From the NCBI RefSeq assembly GCF_003049525.1, contig NZ_PYWL01000001.1:682001-746000 (forward strand): DNA of 64,000 nt, written 5' to 3'. The DNA is from Lysinibacillus fusiformis (lineage in GTDB: Bacteria > Bacillota > Bacilli > Bacillales_A > Planococcaceae). The notes below the pieces were generated by a model that did no database searches, was not told the origin of the DNA, and saw only the letters and a list, made by a program, of their open reading frames with translations. Positions 17,182 through 25,597 of the stretch are shown here, piece after piece. Position 1 is the stretch's first letter; each line of letters starts with the position of its first letter. The position numbers and the translations under genes were made by a program.

Positions 17182-20100
17182 TTAAGGAGCAACTGTAACG
17201 GCTACAGTTTTAACAGCTGTTTTACCAGAAACAGTATGAGTAACTGTATAAGTTAATGTTGCAGTACCAGCCGCAACAACTTTACCGTCAGCTGCAATAA
17301 CTGCTGGAGCACTTGATGCTGTAAGAGCATAAGTATAGCCTGCTTGATTATCTACAACAACTGTTGTACCTGCATCAGCTGCAGCATACGAAGCTGAAAC
17401 TGTTAATGTAACACCATTTACTAAGTTTTGCTCTTTAGTTTGAAGATCTGCTTCATTTGTTACTAAAGCTTTTTGAGCAGCTGTTAAAGCGTTATAAGCT
17501 GTTCTAGCAGCTTCAATTTTAGCTTGTGTATCAGCAGCCGTAATTTGAGCCACTACAGCTGGAGCTGCACCATCTTTATCTAATTCTACAGTTGTCGCAT
17601 CAATGTTTGCAATTGTATTAAGAGCAACATCTTTAACGAAACGAGCATCTTTTACAGAAACTGTAGCAGAAACTAATGGTTTATTCAAAGTTAAGATAAT
17701 TGATTTAGCATCTCCAGGTGCTGATGCTACATTAGTTACTGTAACTTTATTATCTTCATCTAAATTATCAACTACTACGAAATCAGATTCTGCACCAACT
17801 GCTGTAACTGCTTCGTTGAATGTAATTTTGATTTGATTGTCTTTATCAGCTACTTTTACTACTTCTTTAACTGTCGCTTTGATTTTGTCAGCGATATCTT
17901 GTGATTCAGCAGTAATTTTTTTGCCTAATACATCAACAGTAGAAGGAGATGCTTTAACAGTAAGTTTACGTAGAGCTGCTGGGTTAGCGCCATTTAGTAC
18001 ATCTTCAGGTAAATCAGTTTTTAATGTGAAAGTTACTGTTTTACCATCTGTAGAAATTTCAGAGTGAGCAATTTCAGAACCCTCTACAGTGAAATCACCT
18101 TGAACTAGTGATTGAATTGGGTTAGTGAACTTCACTTCAACTTTATCTTTTGCAGTTGCTTTAACTGTATCGATTTTAGTATCAGTTTGAGCTGTAACAG
18201 CTACTTCTTTAGAGTAACCATTTAAATGGTTACCAGCTAAATCTTTAACTAGTGCTACTTTAACTTTGAAGTTCGCACCTTCTGCTGGAAGAACATCATT
18301 GAAGTTAAGGATTACACCTTTTGCATCTTGAGTTACATTAAATGATGCAATTGTTAATGTTTTACCATCTGGTTTAGTAACAGTGTATTTCTCAGTATCA
18401 ACGATTGAACCGTCTCCACTTGTAGCCATTGCTTCGCTAAATGCAACATAAAGTTGTTTATCGTTTAAACGAGTAACAGATGTTAATTCTGGAGCTGTTA
18501 CGTCTTTAACTGATAAAGTTGTAGTGTATGGAAGCATTACATTTTTCAATGTAGTGTTATCACTTACACCTGTTACACTTAATGTGTAATCAGAGTTATC
18601 TTTTAAATTACCAAGTAAAGTAATTGTTACTTCTTTGTCTTTTGAAACATCAACAGTACTAGAAATTGCTTGTACTTTGCCGTCTTTATCTTTAATCACG
18701 TAGTTAGCAACTTTTTTAGCTGTATCTGTGTCTAGTGATTTTGTAAATTTAATAGTAATTTTTTTGTTGTTTGAATCTTTAACAAAAGTAGAACTAATTA
18801 CTTCTGGGCGAGTTTGATCGATTACAGGCGTTACTTGAACTTTTGTATCTTTATCAATTACGTTGCCAGAGAAGTCTTTTACGTTAGTTACAAATAAATC
18901 AGTTGTGTAAACCAGTTTATTGTCACCTACGAATGTAAATTCAAATGTATCATCTTTAAGTTGTTTTACAGAAGAAGCTTGTTTTTTAGCTCCACCTTGC
19001 ATCCAGTAAACGTTAGAAGCAAATACTTGTTCAACTGGCTCAGAGAATTTAAGTACTACTTTTTCGAATGAAGCACTTACTACTGAAGCTACAGTTGGAG
19101 CAGTTTTGTCTTCAACAACATTGAATTTAGTGTCAGCTTGAACTGTTTTAAAGTTGTTGTAATCTTCAGTACCTTCAGTAGTTAGAGTGTGTTCTCCATC
19201 TGTTAAAGCAGAAGATAATTTAATAATTACAGTGTTTAAGTTCGTTTGAATAGAACCTACAACAACTTTACCATCAATTTTGAATTGTGAAGTTTGAGCT
19301 GGTTTCACTGGCTCACTGAAGTGTACACGAATTGTTTTGTTACCTAAAGCGTCTACTTTAGCTACAGTTGGCACTGTGTTGTCAAGAGGCTTGAATTTTA
19401 AATCTTTAGCATTGATAACTTTATCGCCAGCTTTAATGTTGTTTACAGCTAATTTGTATTCAGCTTGGTTTTCAAGTTTGTCAACAATATTTAAAGTTAC
19501 AGAACGACCATCTTCTTCAACAGTTACTGAATCAACTGCAGGAGAATTAGTACCTGTAAGAGAGTAGTTACCTGCTTCAGCAGCTGTAGCTGGATCAACT
19601 TTACCGTCGAACTCTACTACTACTTGTTTAAGGTTAGTTGCAGATACAGATTTAACTGCAGTAGCTGTAGTTACAACATAAGTAACTTTAGCTTTGTATT
19701 CAACATCCTTAATTTTGAAAGTAACTTCTGTTTCTTTGTTAGGCTCTAAAGCTTTTTCTAAAGTAACAGTTTCTTTAGTACCGTCAGATAAAGTAACGTT
19801 TAAAGTTTTAGCGTCAACTACTTCGATTTTGTCAACTTTTGGAGTAGCATCTACGTTTTCAATAGTACGTGAGAATACCACTGCGAAGTCTTGGCGAGTA
19901 ATTGGAGCATTTGGGTTTAAGTTTGTTTTACCATTTGCTTCAGAACCTTTGATAACGCCGTTTGCAACTGCGATTTCTAGGTAAGATTTAGCCCATGGTT
20001 TAACAGTAGAAGCGTCAGCGAATTCGCTTAGATCGCCTTCACCCTCTAATTCGAAAGCATCTACTAAAATTTTAGCAGCTTCAGAACGAGTTAATTGTTT

Positions 20101-20478
20101 GTTTGGTGCGAATTCAGTAGCACTTACACCTTCAAAAATTCCGTTTTCTACAGTTGCTGCGATAGCATCGTAGTACCAAGCATCAGCTTTAACGTCTTTG
20201 AAGTTTACATCACCTTCTGCTTCTAATTCTAGAGCATTAGTGAAGATTGTAGCAGCTTCCGCACGTGAGATAGTTTTAAGTGGGTTGAAGTTGCCGTTAG
20301 CATCCCCTTGGATTACACCAGCGTCTACTAAAGATTGTACTGCTTCTTTAGCGTAGCCAGAGATTTTGTTGAAGTCGTTTAATTGTGCAGCAGATGCTAC
20401 AGGTACGATTGCTGATGCAACTAATGCAGCTGTTGCTGATGCCGCGAAGAACTTACGGCCTTTGTTTTGCTTTGCCAT
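17182..20478 (-). CDS. slpC: S-layer protein precursor, SbpA/SlpC type
   Basis: 1098 residues. Signal peptide (1-30, ending PVASA), then three SLH repeats (about 32-90, 92-150, 152-212; motifs ISRAEAATIFTN, LTRSEAAKILVD, ITRQDFAVVFSR). Several Ig-like/SbsA-type beta domains (about 215-980) follow, with recurring phrases such as VKFSEPV and DKTAPTV. Then comes a short helical linker (NALTAAQKALV) and a final Big-type domain. The first ~250 residues look nearly identical to the L. sphaericus SbpA/SlpC N-terminus as I remember it; the remainder differs. Secreted, it self-assembles as the outer lattice, held by SLH domains on pyruvylated wall polysaccharide. GGGAGG lies about ten bases before the ATG. 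A long leader with at least one good sigma-A promoter drives it. Gene symbol follows L. sphaericus usage and is tentative. Confidence 0.92.
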   Translation of the reverse strand: MAKQNKGRKFFAASATAALVASAIVPVASAAQLNDFNKISGYAKEAVQSLVDAGVIQGDANGNFNPLKTISRAEAATIFTNALELEAEGDVNFKDVKADAWYYDAIAATVENGIFEGVSATEFAPNKQLTRSEAAKILVDAFELEGEGDLSEFADASTVKPWAKSYLEIAVANGVIKGSEANGKTNLNPNAPITRQDFAVVFSRTIENVDATPKVDKIEVVDAKTLNVTLSDGTKETVTLEKALEPNKETEVTFKIKDVEYKAKVTYVVTTATAVKSVSATNLKQVVVEFDGKVDPATAAEAGNYSLTGTNSPAVDSVTVEEDGRSVTLNIVDKLENQAEYKLAVNNIKAGDKVINAKDLKFKPLDNTVPTVAKVDALGNKTIRVHFSEPVKPAQTSQFKIDGKVVVGSIQTNLNTVIIKLSSALTDGEHTLTTEGTEDYNNFKTVQADTKFNVVEDKTAPTVASVVSASFEKVVLKFSEPVEQVFASNVYWMQGGAKKQASSVKQLKDDTFEFTFVGDNKLVYTTDLFVTNVKDFSGNVIDKDTKVQVTPVIDQTRPEVISSTFVKDSNNKKITIKFTKSLDTDTAKKVANYVIKDKDGKVQAISSTVDVSKDKEVTITLLGNLKDNSDYTLSVTGVSDNTTLKNVMLPYTTTLSVKDVTAPELTSVTRLNDKQLYVAFSEAMATSGDGSIVDTEKYTVTKPDGKTLTIASFNVTQDAKGVILNFNDVLPAEGANFKVKVALVKDLAGNHLNGYSKEVAVTAQTDTKIDTVKATAKDKVEVKFTNPIQSLVQGDFTVEGSEIAHSEISTDGKTVTFTLKTDLPEDVLNGANPAALRKLTVKASPSTVDVLGKKITAESQDIADKIKATVKEVVKVADKDNQIKITFNEAVTAVGAESDFVVVDNLDEDNKVTVTNVASAPGDAKSIILTLNKPLVSATVSVKDARFVKDVALNTIANIDATTVELDKDGAAPAVVAQITAADTQAKIEAARTAYNALTAAQKALVTNEADLQTKEQNLVNGVTLTVSASYAAADAGTTVVVDNQAGYTYALTASSAPAVIAADGKVVAAGTATLTYTVTHTVSGKTAVKTVAVTVAP

Positions 20479-21108
20479 TAATTTATTCCTCCCTAATATT
20501 CCTAAAAATTGATATTATTCCGATGAAAACTATAGTATCACCATAATTAGTTGCCTAAATTTATGTATTATAGCTTTCTCGAATAATTCAAAACTAAAGC
20601 AAATTTTCTTAGTAAAGTTACTAGAAAAGAGTAGTAGAATACCATTCTAGTAAGCTTATTCACTTTCTACAATAATATAACATTATCTTTTCCGAAATTC
20701 AAGCATTGGGACATAAATTTAGATATAGAAGATTTTTTTACCATGGTATTTACTAGACGGCTATTTTCTTCCAACTAATTTTACCCTCAATTGTATTGGT
20801 AACATATAGTTCCATTTCCTATTATACCTGACTCTCCATAATAACCAAGCATTTTCTGGAATGGTTACTAAATTGTCAAAAATTAAAGATTCCCGTAATA
20901 TTTTAGTTATATTTGTAAAGAAACAGAAACATAGGTAGAGTTTTTTAGCGAATTCCACCTCTTTCCTTCTCTTTTTAAGAGTTTCTTCATTATTAAATGC
21001 TAGCTAACTCTATCTGTCCCTATGTTGTAATAATAGATTACCTTTTTTTGTGTTACACTTTTGGTAGTTTGATAGAACAATTATCAGCTATTGAAGGGAG
21101 CTTGAAAC
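20479..21108. other. Divergent promoter region between S-layer and glucosaminidase genes
   Basis: About 630 bases without a credible gene. Toward the S-layer gene it has a clear promoter at 20674-20702 and a perfect TATAAT at 20567-20572 (minus strand) that could be a second -10. It also has a small perfect stem TAGAAT/ATTCTA at 20635-20649 in the leader, possibly stabilising the long mRNA leader. A 65-codon minus-strand frame (20761-20958) is rejected. Confidence 0.6.
20674..20702 (-). promoter_or_regulatory. Sigma-A promoter of the S-layer gene
   Basis: On the minus strand TTGAAT (20697-20702) is separated by 17 bases from TATATT (20674-20679). Transcription would start near 20667, giving a leader of about 190 nt before the S-layer ATG. 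Confidence 0.7.
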
Positions 21109-22959
21109 ATGAAACGAAAATTTCCTCTTTACGGGGCAGTGCTTGCAGGAATGCTCTATCTTGCGCCTACTACCGCTTCAGCAGAAGATATTTCGAAGCA
21201 CTGGGCCTATCATGAAATGAACTATCTTATTACGAACGATTTAATGAAGGGTGACGAGTTTGGCAATTATCGTCCAAACGATGCTGTTACTCGAGCTGAA
21301 TTCGCAGCATTTCTAGTCAGAACGCTTAACTTGCCAGCTGCTTCTAGTCAAGCAACCTTCTCAGATGTAAAGAAAGGCGACTGGTACTACGGAGTAATCG
21401 AGCAAGCGAGCTATCATGGTCTGATTAAAGGTGACGAGCAGGGTAAATTCAACCCGAACGCACATATTAATCGTCAGGAAATGGCGGCTATGTTAAAAAG
21501 AGCTCTCAATTATCAAAACATCCTTACATCTTCCTCCCCTATTAACTTTAGTGACAATGCTCGTATCGCCAAATGGGCCTATGCTGATGTACAAGCTGTC
21601 GTATCATCAGGGCTACTTGTAGGGAAGCCAAGTAATCAATTTGCACCGCTTGCACAAACAACTCGTGCTGAAGCAGCGACCGTTCTCTATCGTTTAATTC
21701 ATTTAGAAGCACCAGAAACTGGTGGAAAGGAATATATAACGACGAATTACTCATCTGACTATTCCTCGGTGGTTAATAAACAAACTGCCAATAATCCAAA
21801 GGTCGACGGTGCTGGCATTTTTACTGCTAGCGACGCACTAGTGTCATACTATGTACACCCAAAGAGCGTTATGCAGGAAAGCCCATCTTTTTATCAATTT
21901 TTAAAATTATCCACTGTGGTCAATAATCTGAATGCCAAGGAACTAAATGACAAGGTACTTGCTAATAAAGGAAGCTTAGCAGGTATGGCTGATGCCTTTA
22001 TTAAGGCGGGTGTCGATAACAATGTAAATGCTATCTATTTGGTATCACATGCTTTACATGAAACAGCTAATGGTGCCTCTGCGCTTATGAATGGAATTGA
22101 GGTAGGCTTAGATACGGGTGGAAAGCCAGTGATGGTCACTCCTGAAAATAGAGACAATTTAACCGCTATTAAGAAAACGTATAATGCTTATGGTATTGGT
22201 GCTATTGATGCAGATGCTAATAAATTTGGTGCTGAGCGTGCTTATACAAATGGGTGGTTTACCGTGCAGGATGCAATTATCGGTGGAGCTCAATTTGTCA
22301 AGGATCAGTATATTAGTAAAGGACAAGACACGTTATATAAAATGCGCTGGAACCCTGATAATCCAACCGTCCATCAATATGCTACACATGTAATGTGGGC
22401 AGTTATTCAGGCGAAAAAGATTTATGATATTTATGAATTAGTTGGTGCACATACGACAACGAATTTAGTGTTTGATGTTCCTGCTTATCAGGGTCAGCCT
22501 TCCGCTCCATCTTTACCAAGCCCTACGAAGCAATATGCTTTAGATTCCTATATAGCTGGGGCAATCGGAAAGGCTACTACTAATCTGAATATGAGAACGT
22601 ATCCAAATACTGCAGATGCTGCATCCATTATGACGAATTTACCTAAAGATACATCCTTCAAAGTACTTGGAGAAAATGGTGGTTGGTTCAAAATAAGTGT
22701 AAATGGACAAGAGGGCTGGGTGTTTGATGATTATGTTCAGCTAGAAAATGGTTTACAGATTGTTAACATGAACATCACGCTCAATGTTCGAAGCGAACCG
22801 TCAACAACAGCTGCTATACTAGGTACAGTTAAACCAAACGGCTTTATTATTGGTGCAGTAGATGATAAAGGCGAATTCATAAAGAATGGTGCCTGGTATC
22901 AGGTTATCTATAATGGCAAAACCGGCTGGGTGCACGGCGATTATATTGTAAAAAAATGA
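21109..22959 (+). CDS. SLH-anchored N-acetylglucosaminidase with SH3 repeats
   Basis: 616 residues. Signal peptide (1-25, ending TASA), three SLH repeats (about 27-200; VTRAEFAAFLVR, INRQEMAAMLKR, TTRAEAATVLYR), a beta-N-acetylglucosaminidase domain of the LytD/GH73-related kind (about 270-450; LVSHALHETANG with the likely catalytic glutamate, YNAYGIGAID, MRWNP), and two bacterial SH3 domains (about 485-550 and 555-616; LNMRTYPN, LNVRSEPS, both ending in GWV). It should cleave peptidoglycan glycan strands from the cell surface during growth or division. AAGGGAG sits eight bases before the ATG. It is monocistronic, with a terminator close behind, and divergent from the S-layer gene. Confidence 0.9.
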   Translation: MKRKFPLYGAVLAGMLYLAPTTASAEDISKHWAYHEMNYLITNDLMKGDEFGNYRPNDAVTRAEFAAFLVRTLNLPAASSQATFSDVKKGDWYYGVIEQASYHGLIKGDEQGKFNPNAHINRQEMAAMLKRALNYQNILTSSSPINFSDNARIAKWAYADVQAVVSSGLLVGKPSNQFAPLAQTTRAEAATVLYRLIHLEAPETGGKEYITTNYSSDYSSVVNKQTANNPKVDGAGIFTASDALVSYYVHPKSVMQESPSFYQFLKLSTVVNNLNAKELNDKVLANKGSLAGMADAFIKAGVDNNVNAIYLVSHALHETANGASALMNGIEVGLDTGGKPVMVTPENRDNLTAIKKTYNAYGIGAIDADANKFGAERAYTNGWFTVQDAIIGGAQFVKDQYISKGQDTLYKMRWNPDNPTVHQYATHVMWAVIQAKKIYDIYELVGAHTTTNLVFDVPAYQGQPSAPSLPSPTKQYALDSYIAGAIGKATTNLNMRTYPNTADAASIMTNLPKDTSFKVLGENGGWFKISVNGQEGWVFDDYVQLENGLQIVNMNITLNVRSEPSTTAAILGTVKPNGFIIGAVDDKGEFIKNGAWYQVIYNGKTGWVHGDYIVKK

Positions 22960-22975
22960 TTTTCTACGATCATCT

Positions 22976-23009
22976 AAAAAAGAGTGCGATATTGTTTCGC
23001 ACTCTTTTT
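22976..23009 (+). terminator. Terminator after the glucosaminidase gene
   Basis: AAAGAGTGCGA pairs with TCGCACTCTTT with a short loop and a T run. Confidence 0.85.
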
Positions 23010-23283
23010 GTTGTCTTCATTGCAATAATATAAAACACTATATAATAGAAGAAACTCAAATCGCCCTTTTAGGATCAACACCTTTTCCTCCTAAAAATCA
23101 GTGCATTTTTTAGTTTAATTTTCTTGTATTGTGCAATGGGATTATCCTTTTTATAACGATGAATCCCCTTTTATGCAGCCTATATCAATAGGTGAACTAT
23201 TATCGAAAATTTCCTGTCAATATTGCTTTTATGGTATGATAGATTGCAGTGAAAAAGGAATTACAGAAAGGTTTGAACACTAT
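23010..23283. other. Leader and promoter region of the wall-polysaccharide operon
   Basis: No gene of its own. The frame of the next gene stays open back to 23131, but a promoter lies inside that extension (23232-23240), so the region is non-coding leader. Confidence 0.55.
23232..23240 (+). promoter_or_regulatory. Extended -10 promoter of the tagA-csaB operon
   Basis: TGGTATGAT is an extended -10 element; a CTGTCA at 23214-23219 is a weak -35. It lies about 45 bases upstream of the ATG at 23284 and argues against the longer in-frame GTG start at 23131. Confidence 0.55.
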
Positions 23284-24024
23284 ATGAGGCATGTAACGAT
23301 TATGGGCGTACCCTTTTTACATATTAGTCAGCAGGGGTTTGTAGATTTACTTGTTAATCGTATTGAACAGCAAGAAAAAACTTTCGTTGTGACAGCCAAT
23401 CCTGAAGTTGTCATGCAGGCAAATGAAAATCCTACTGTGAAGGGATATTTAAATCAGGCAACCTACATTTGTGCGGATGGCATCGGTGTGGTTAAGGCTG
23501 CTCAAATCCTTGGAGATTCACTTCCAGAGCGTGTGACAGGCTATGATACCATGGTGAAACTGTTGGAGGTTGGTCAACAAAAGCGCTTTAAAATTTATTT
23601 ATTGGGCGCACAAAAAGAAACAATTGAAAAGACCATTGCCAATATTCATAAGAATTATCCAAATGTTGAAGTTGTCGGCTATCATGATGGCTTCTTTGAT
23701 TGGAATAACAATCATATTGCCGACGATATCGCAGCATTACAACCTGATTTGGTGTTTGTTGCTTTAGGAGTACCGAGACAGGAAAAATGGATTACTGAAA
23801 ATCTGGACAAGTTTTCAAAAGGAGTATTTATTGGTGTAGGTGGCTCCTTCGATGTCATCGCTGGCACCGTGAAGCGTGCACCAGTCATTTGGCAAAAGTT
23901 AAATCTTGAGTGGCTTTATCGATTACTACGCCAGCCAAGTCGTTTTATAAGAATGCTTGTTCTTCCACGTTTTGCTTTAAAGGTTTTCTCATTAAAGCTT
24001 AGAGGGCAGGGCACAGCAAAATGA
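23284..24024 (+). CDS. tagA: TagA/WecG/CpsF-family ManNAc transferase
   Basis: 246 residues from the ATG at 23284; AGAAAGG lies 12 bases upstream. The family signature is clear: an N-terminal GVPFLHI, FVVTANPEVV, the ICADGIGVV acidic segment, GYDTM, and VFVALGVPRQEKW. TagA-type enzymes transfer N-acetylmannosamine from UDP-ManNAc to lipid-linked GlcNAc, the linkage step of teichoic-acid or secondary wall polysaccharide synthesis, at the inner membrane face. The C-terminal basic and aromatic tail (WLYRLLRQPSRFIRM) is the usual membrane-contacting appendage. The stop overlaps the flippase start (ATGA). Its donor can be made by MnaA at 52704-53822. With csaB in the same operon, secondary cell wall polysaccharide is the likely product. 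Confidence 0.88.
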   Translation: MRHVTIMGVPFLHISQQGFVDLLVNRIEQQEKTFVVTANPEVVMQANENPTVKGYLNQATYICADGIGVVKAAQILGDSLPERVTGYDTMVKLLEVGQQKRFKIYLLGAQKETIEKTIANIHKNYPNVEVVGYHDGFFDWNNNHIADDIAALQPDLVFVALGVPRQEKWITENLDKFSKGVFIGVGGSFDVIAGTVKRAPVIWQKLNLEWLYRLLRQPSRFIRMLVLPRFALKVFSLKLRGQGTAK

Positions 24025-25577
24025 GTCAATCAACATTTGTCAAAAGTACACTCGTCTTAACCATCGCGACATTACTTTCTAAGGTAATCGGAAGTATTTT
24101 CCGTATACCCCTTCAAAATATTGCTGGTGACGAAGTACTGGGTATTTTCAGTCTTGTCTATCCTGTCTATATGGTAGCTTTGTATTTATCTGTTGCGGGT
24201 ATCCCTATTGCTATTTCTAAATTGATTGCGGAGGCCAACTCAAGTAAGGATACTGCCAAAATAAAGAAAATTTATGTGACCGCAAGAATCCTTGCCCTAT
24301 CATTTGGCGTCATTAGTTTTACAATCATTTACGGTTTTTCAGCACAGATAGCGAATGCACTTGGTGGACCATCAACAGAAATTGCGTTAATTATTGTGGC
24401 ACTGACATTACTTGTGGCCCCTTATATGGCCGTCTATCGTGGCTTTTTCCAAGGCTTTGGAGATATGCGACCTACTGCTATCTCTCAAGTAATTGAACAG
24501 TTAGTTCGAGTTGCATTAATTCTAATTGTTGCGTACTTCCTAGTTGCGATGGATTATTCAAATGATATCGTAGCTGGTGGAATTATGGCTGGTTCTGTCC
24601 TTGGGGCACTTGGTTCACTTGTTTATTTACTCTATAAATATTTCCGTTCTTCGGTAAAAGTAACGAGCAAGGATAAATATTCTAGCAAGGATTTCTCCAC
24701 ATATAGTAAGACTATTTTAAAGATCTCCATTCCAATTGCAATTGGTTCTGTTACAATGGCTCTTTTTAACTTTGTGGATTCATTTACAGTCACATATGGC
24801 TTGAGAAATGCAGGAGCTGACGCAAGTGAAATTAGCTTCCTTTACGGAATATATGGTCGCGGGCTGACATTAGTTCAAATTACGACTGTATTTGCGTCTT
24901 CGATTATTTTACCGCTTGTGCCACTCATTACTACTAAGATTGCAGAACGTAAAATGGATGAAACACGCAGCATTATTGAACGAACACATCGTATGACTCA
25001 TCTAATATCATGGCCGGCTGCTATTGGACTGCTAGCCTTAACCTTGCCTTTAAATCTGGCTCTTTTCAAGGACTTAGAGGGAAGCTTAATGTTAGCGATG
25101 ATTAACCTTAGCTCGGTCTTTACATCTCTGACTCTTCTCGGAACTGGTGTTTTACAGGGAATGAATGCTGCTAAAACAGGCGCTCTTATTATTTTAAGTG
25201 GCGTTGTTCTGAAGGTGTTTGCGAACATCTTCTTCATTCAAGCATTTGGTCTAGATGGTGCTGCCTATGCAACTTTATTGGTGTACTTTGTGTTATTTAT
25301 TGTGAATACTGTCTTTATATATCGTATGATTCGCTTTACTGTTCTTGGAAAAGATACGGTGAAAATGATTGTGTCTTCGATCGTAATGGGAGCAGCCGTT
25401 GGTTTACCAACGCTTTGGCTTGATTTTACACATTGGTCTCGTATGTGGGCAATGGGCTATCTGACTATTGCCATCATCGTTGGAGGAGCTATATACTTCC
25501 TTTTACTTTGGGTAATGAAAGCTATTCATAAGCAAGATTTAAAGAAAATCCCTGTTATCGGAAAAAGATTTTCATAA
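24021..25577 (+). CDS. MOP-superfamily polysaccharide flippase (SpoVB/CsaA-like)
   Basis: 518 residues with about 14 hydrophobic segments along the whole length, typical of the MATE-like oligosaccharide flippases. It starts TLATLLSKVIGSIFRIPLQ-like (seen near residues 15-32), a familiar opening of SpoVB/MurJ-type proteins. It would move lipid-linked wall oligosaccharide to the outer face of the membrane. It overlaps tagA by four bases and is 20 bases before the next gene. In B. anthracis an oligosaccharide transporter (csaA) accompanies csaB, so an anchor-polysaccharide flippase is the best reading. Substrate is inferred from context. Confidence 0.85.
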   Translation: MSQSTFVKSTLVLTIATLLSKVIGSIFRIPLQNIAGDEVLGIFSLVYPVYMVALYLSVAGIPIAISKLIAEANSSKDTAKIKKIYVTARILALSFGVISFTIIYGFSAQIANALGGPSTEIALIIVALTLLVAPYMAVYRGFFQGFGDMRPTAISQVIEQLVRVALILIVAYFLVAMDYSNDIVAGGIMAGSVLGALGSLVYLLYKYFRSSVKVTSKDKYSSKDFSTYSKTILKISIPIAIGSVTMALFNFVDSFTVTYGLRNAGADASEISFLYGIYGRGLTLVQITTVFASSIILPLVPLITTKIAERKMDETRSIIERTHRMTHLISWPAAIGLLALTLPLNLALFKDLEGSLMLAMINLSSVFTSLTLLGTGVLQGMNAAKTGALIILSGVVLKVFANIFFIQAFGLDGAAYATLLVYFVLFIVNTVFIYRMIRFTVLGKDTVKMIVSSIVMGAAVGLPTLWLDFTHWSRMWAMGYLTIAIIVGGAIYFLLLWVMKAIHKQDLKKIPVIGKRFS

Positions 25578-25597
25578 ATAAGAAAGGTAGGACACTT

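Noticed and set aside
20761..20958. Minus-strand 65-codon frame upstream of the S-layer gene
   Set aside because: Starts at a GTG overlapping its only purine-rich site, has no recognisable family and lies in the promoter region between two divergent surface genes.
23131..23283. Longer N-terminus for the TagA-family protein
   Set aside because: The extension holds an extended -10 promoter and gives residues not seen in the family; the ATG at 23284 yields the normal length.
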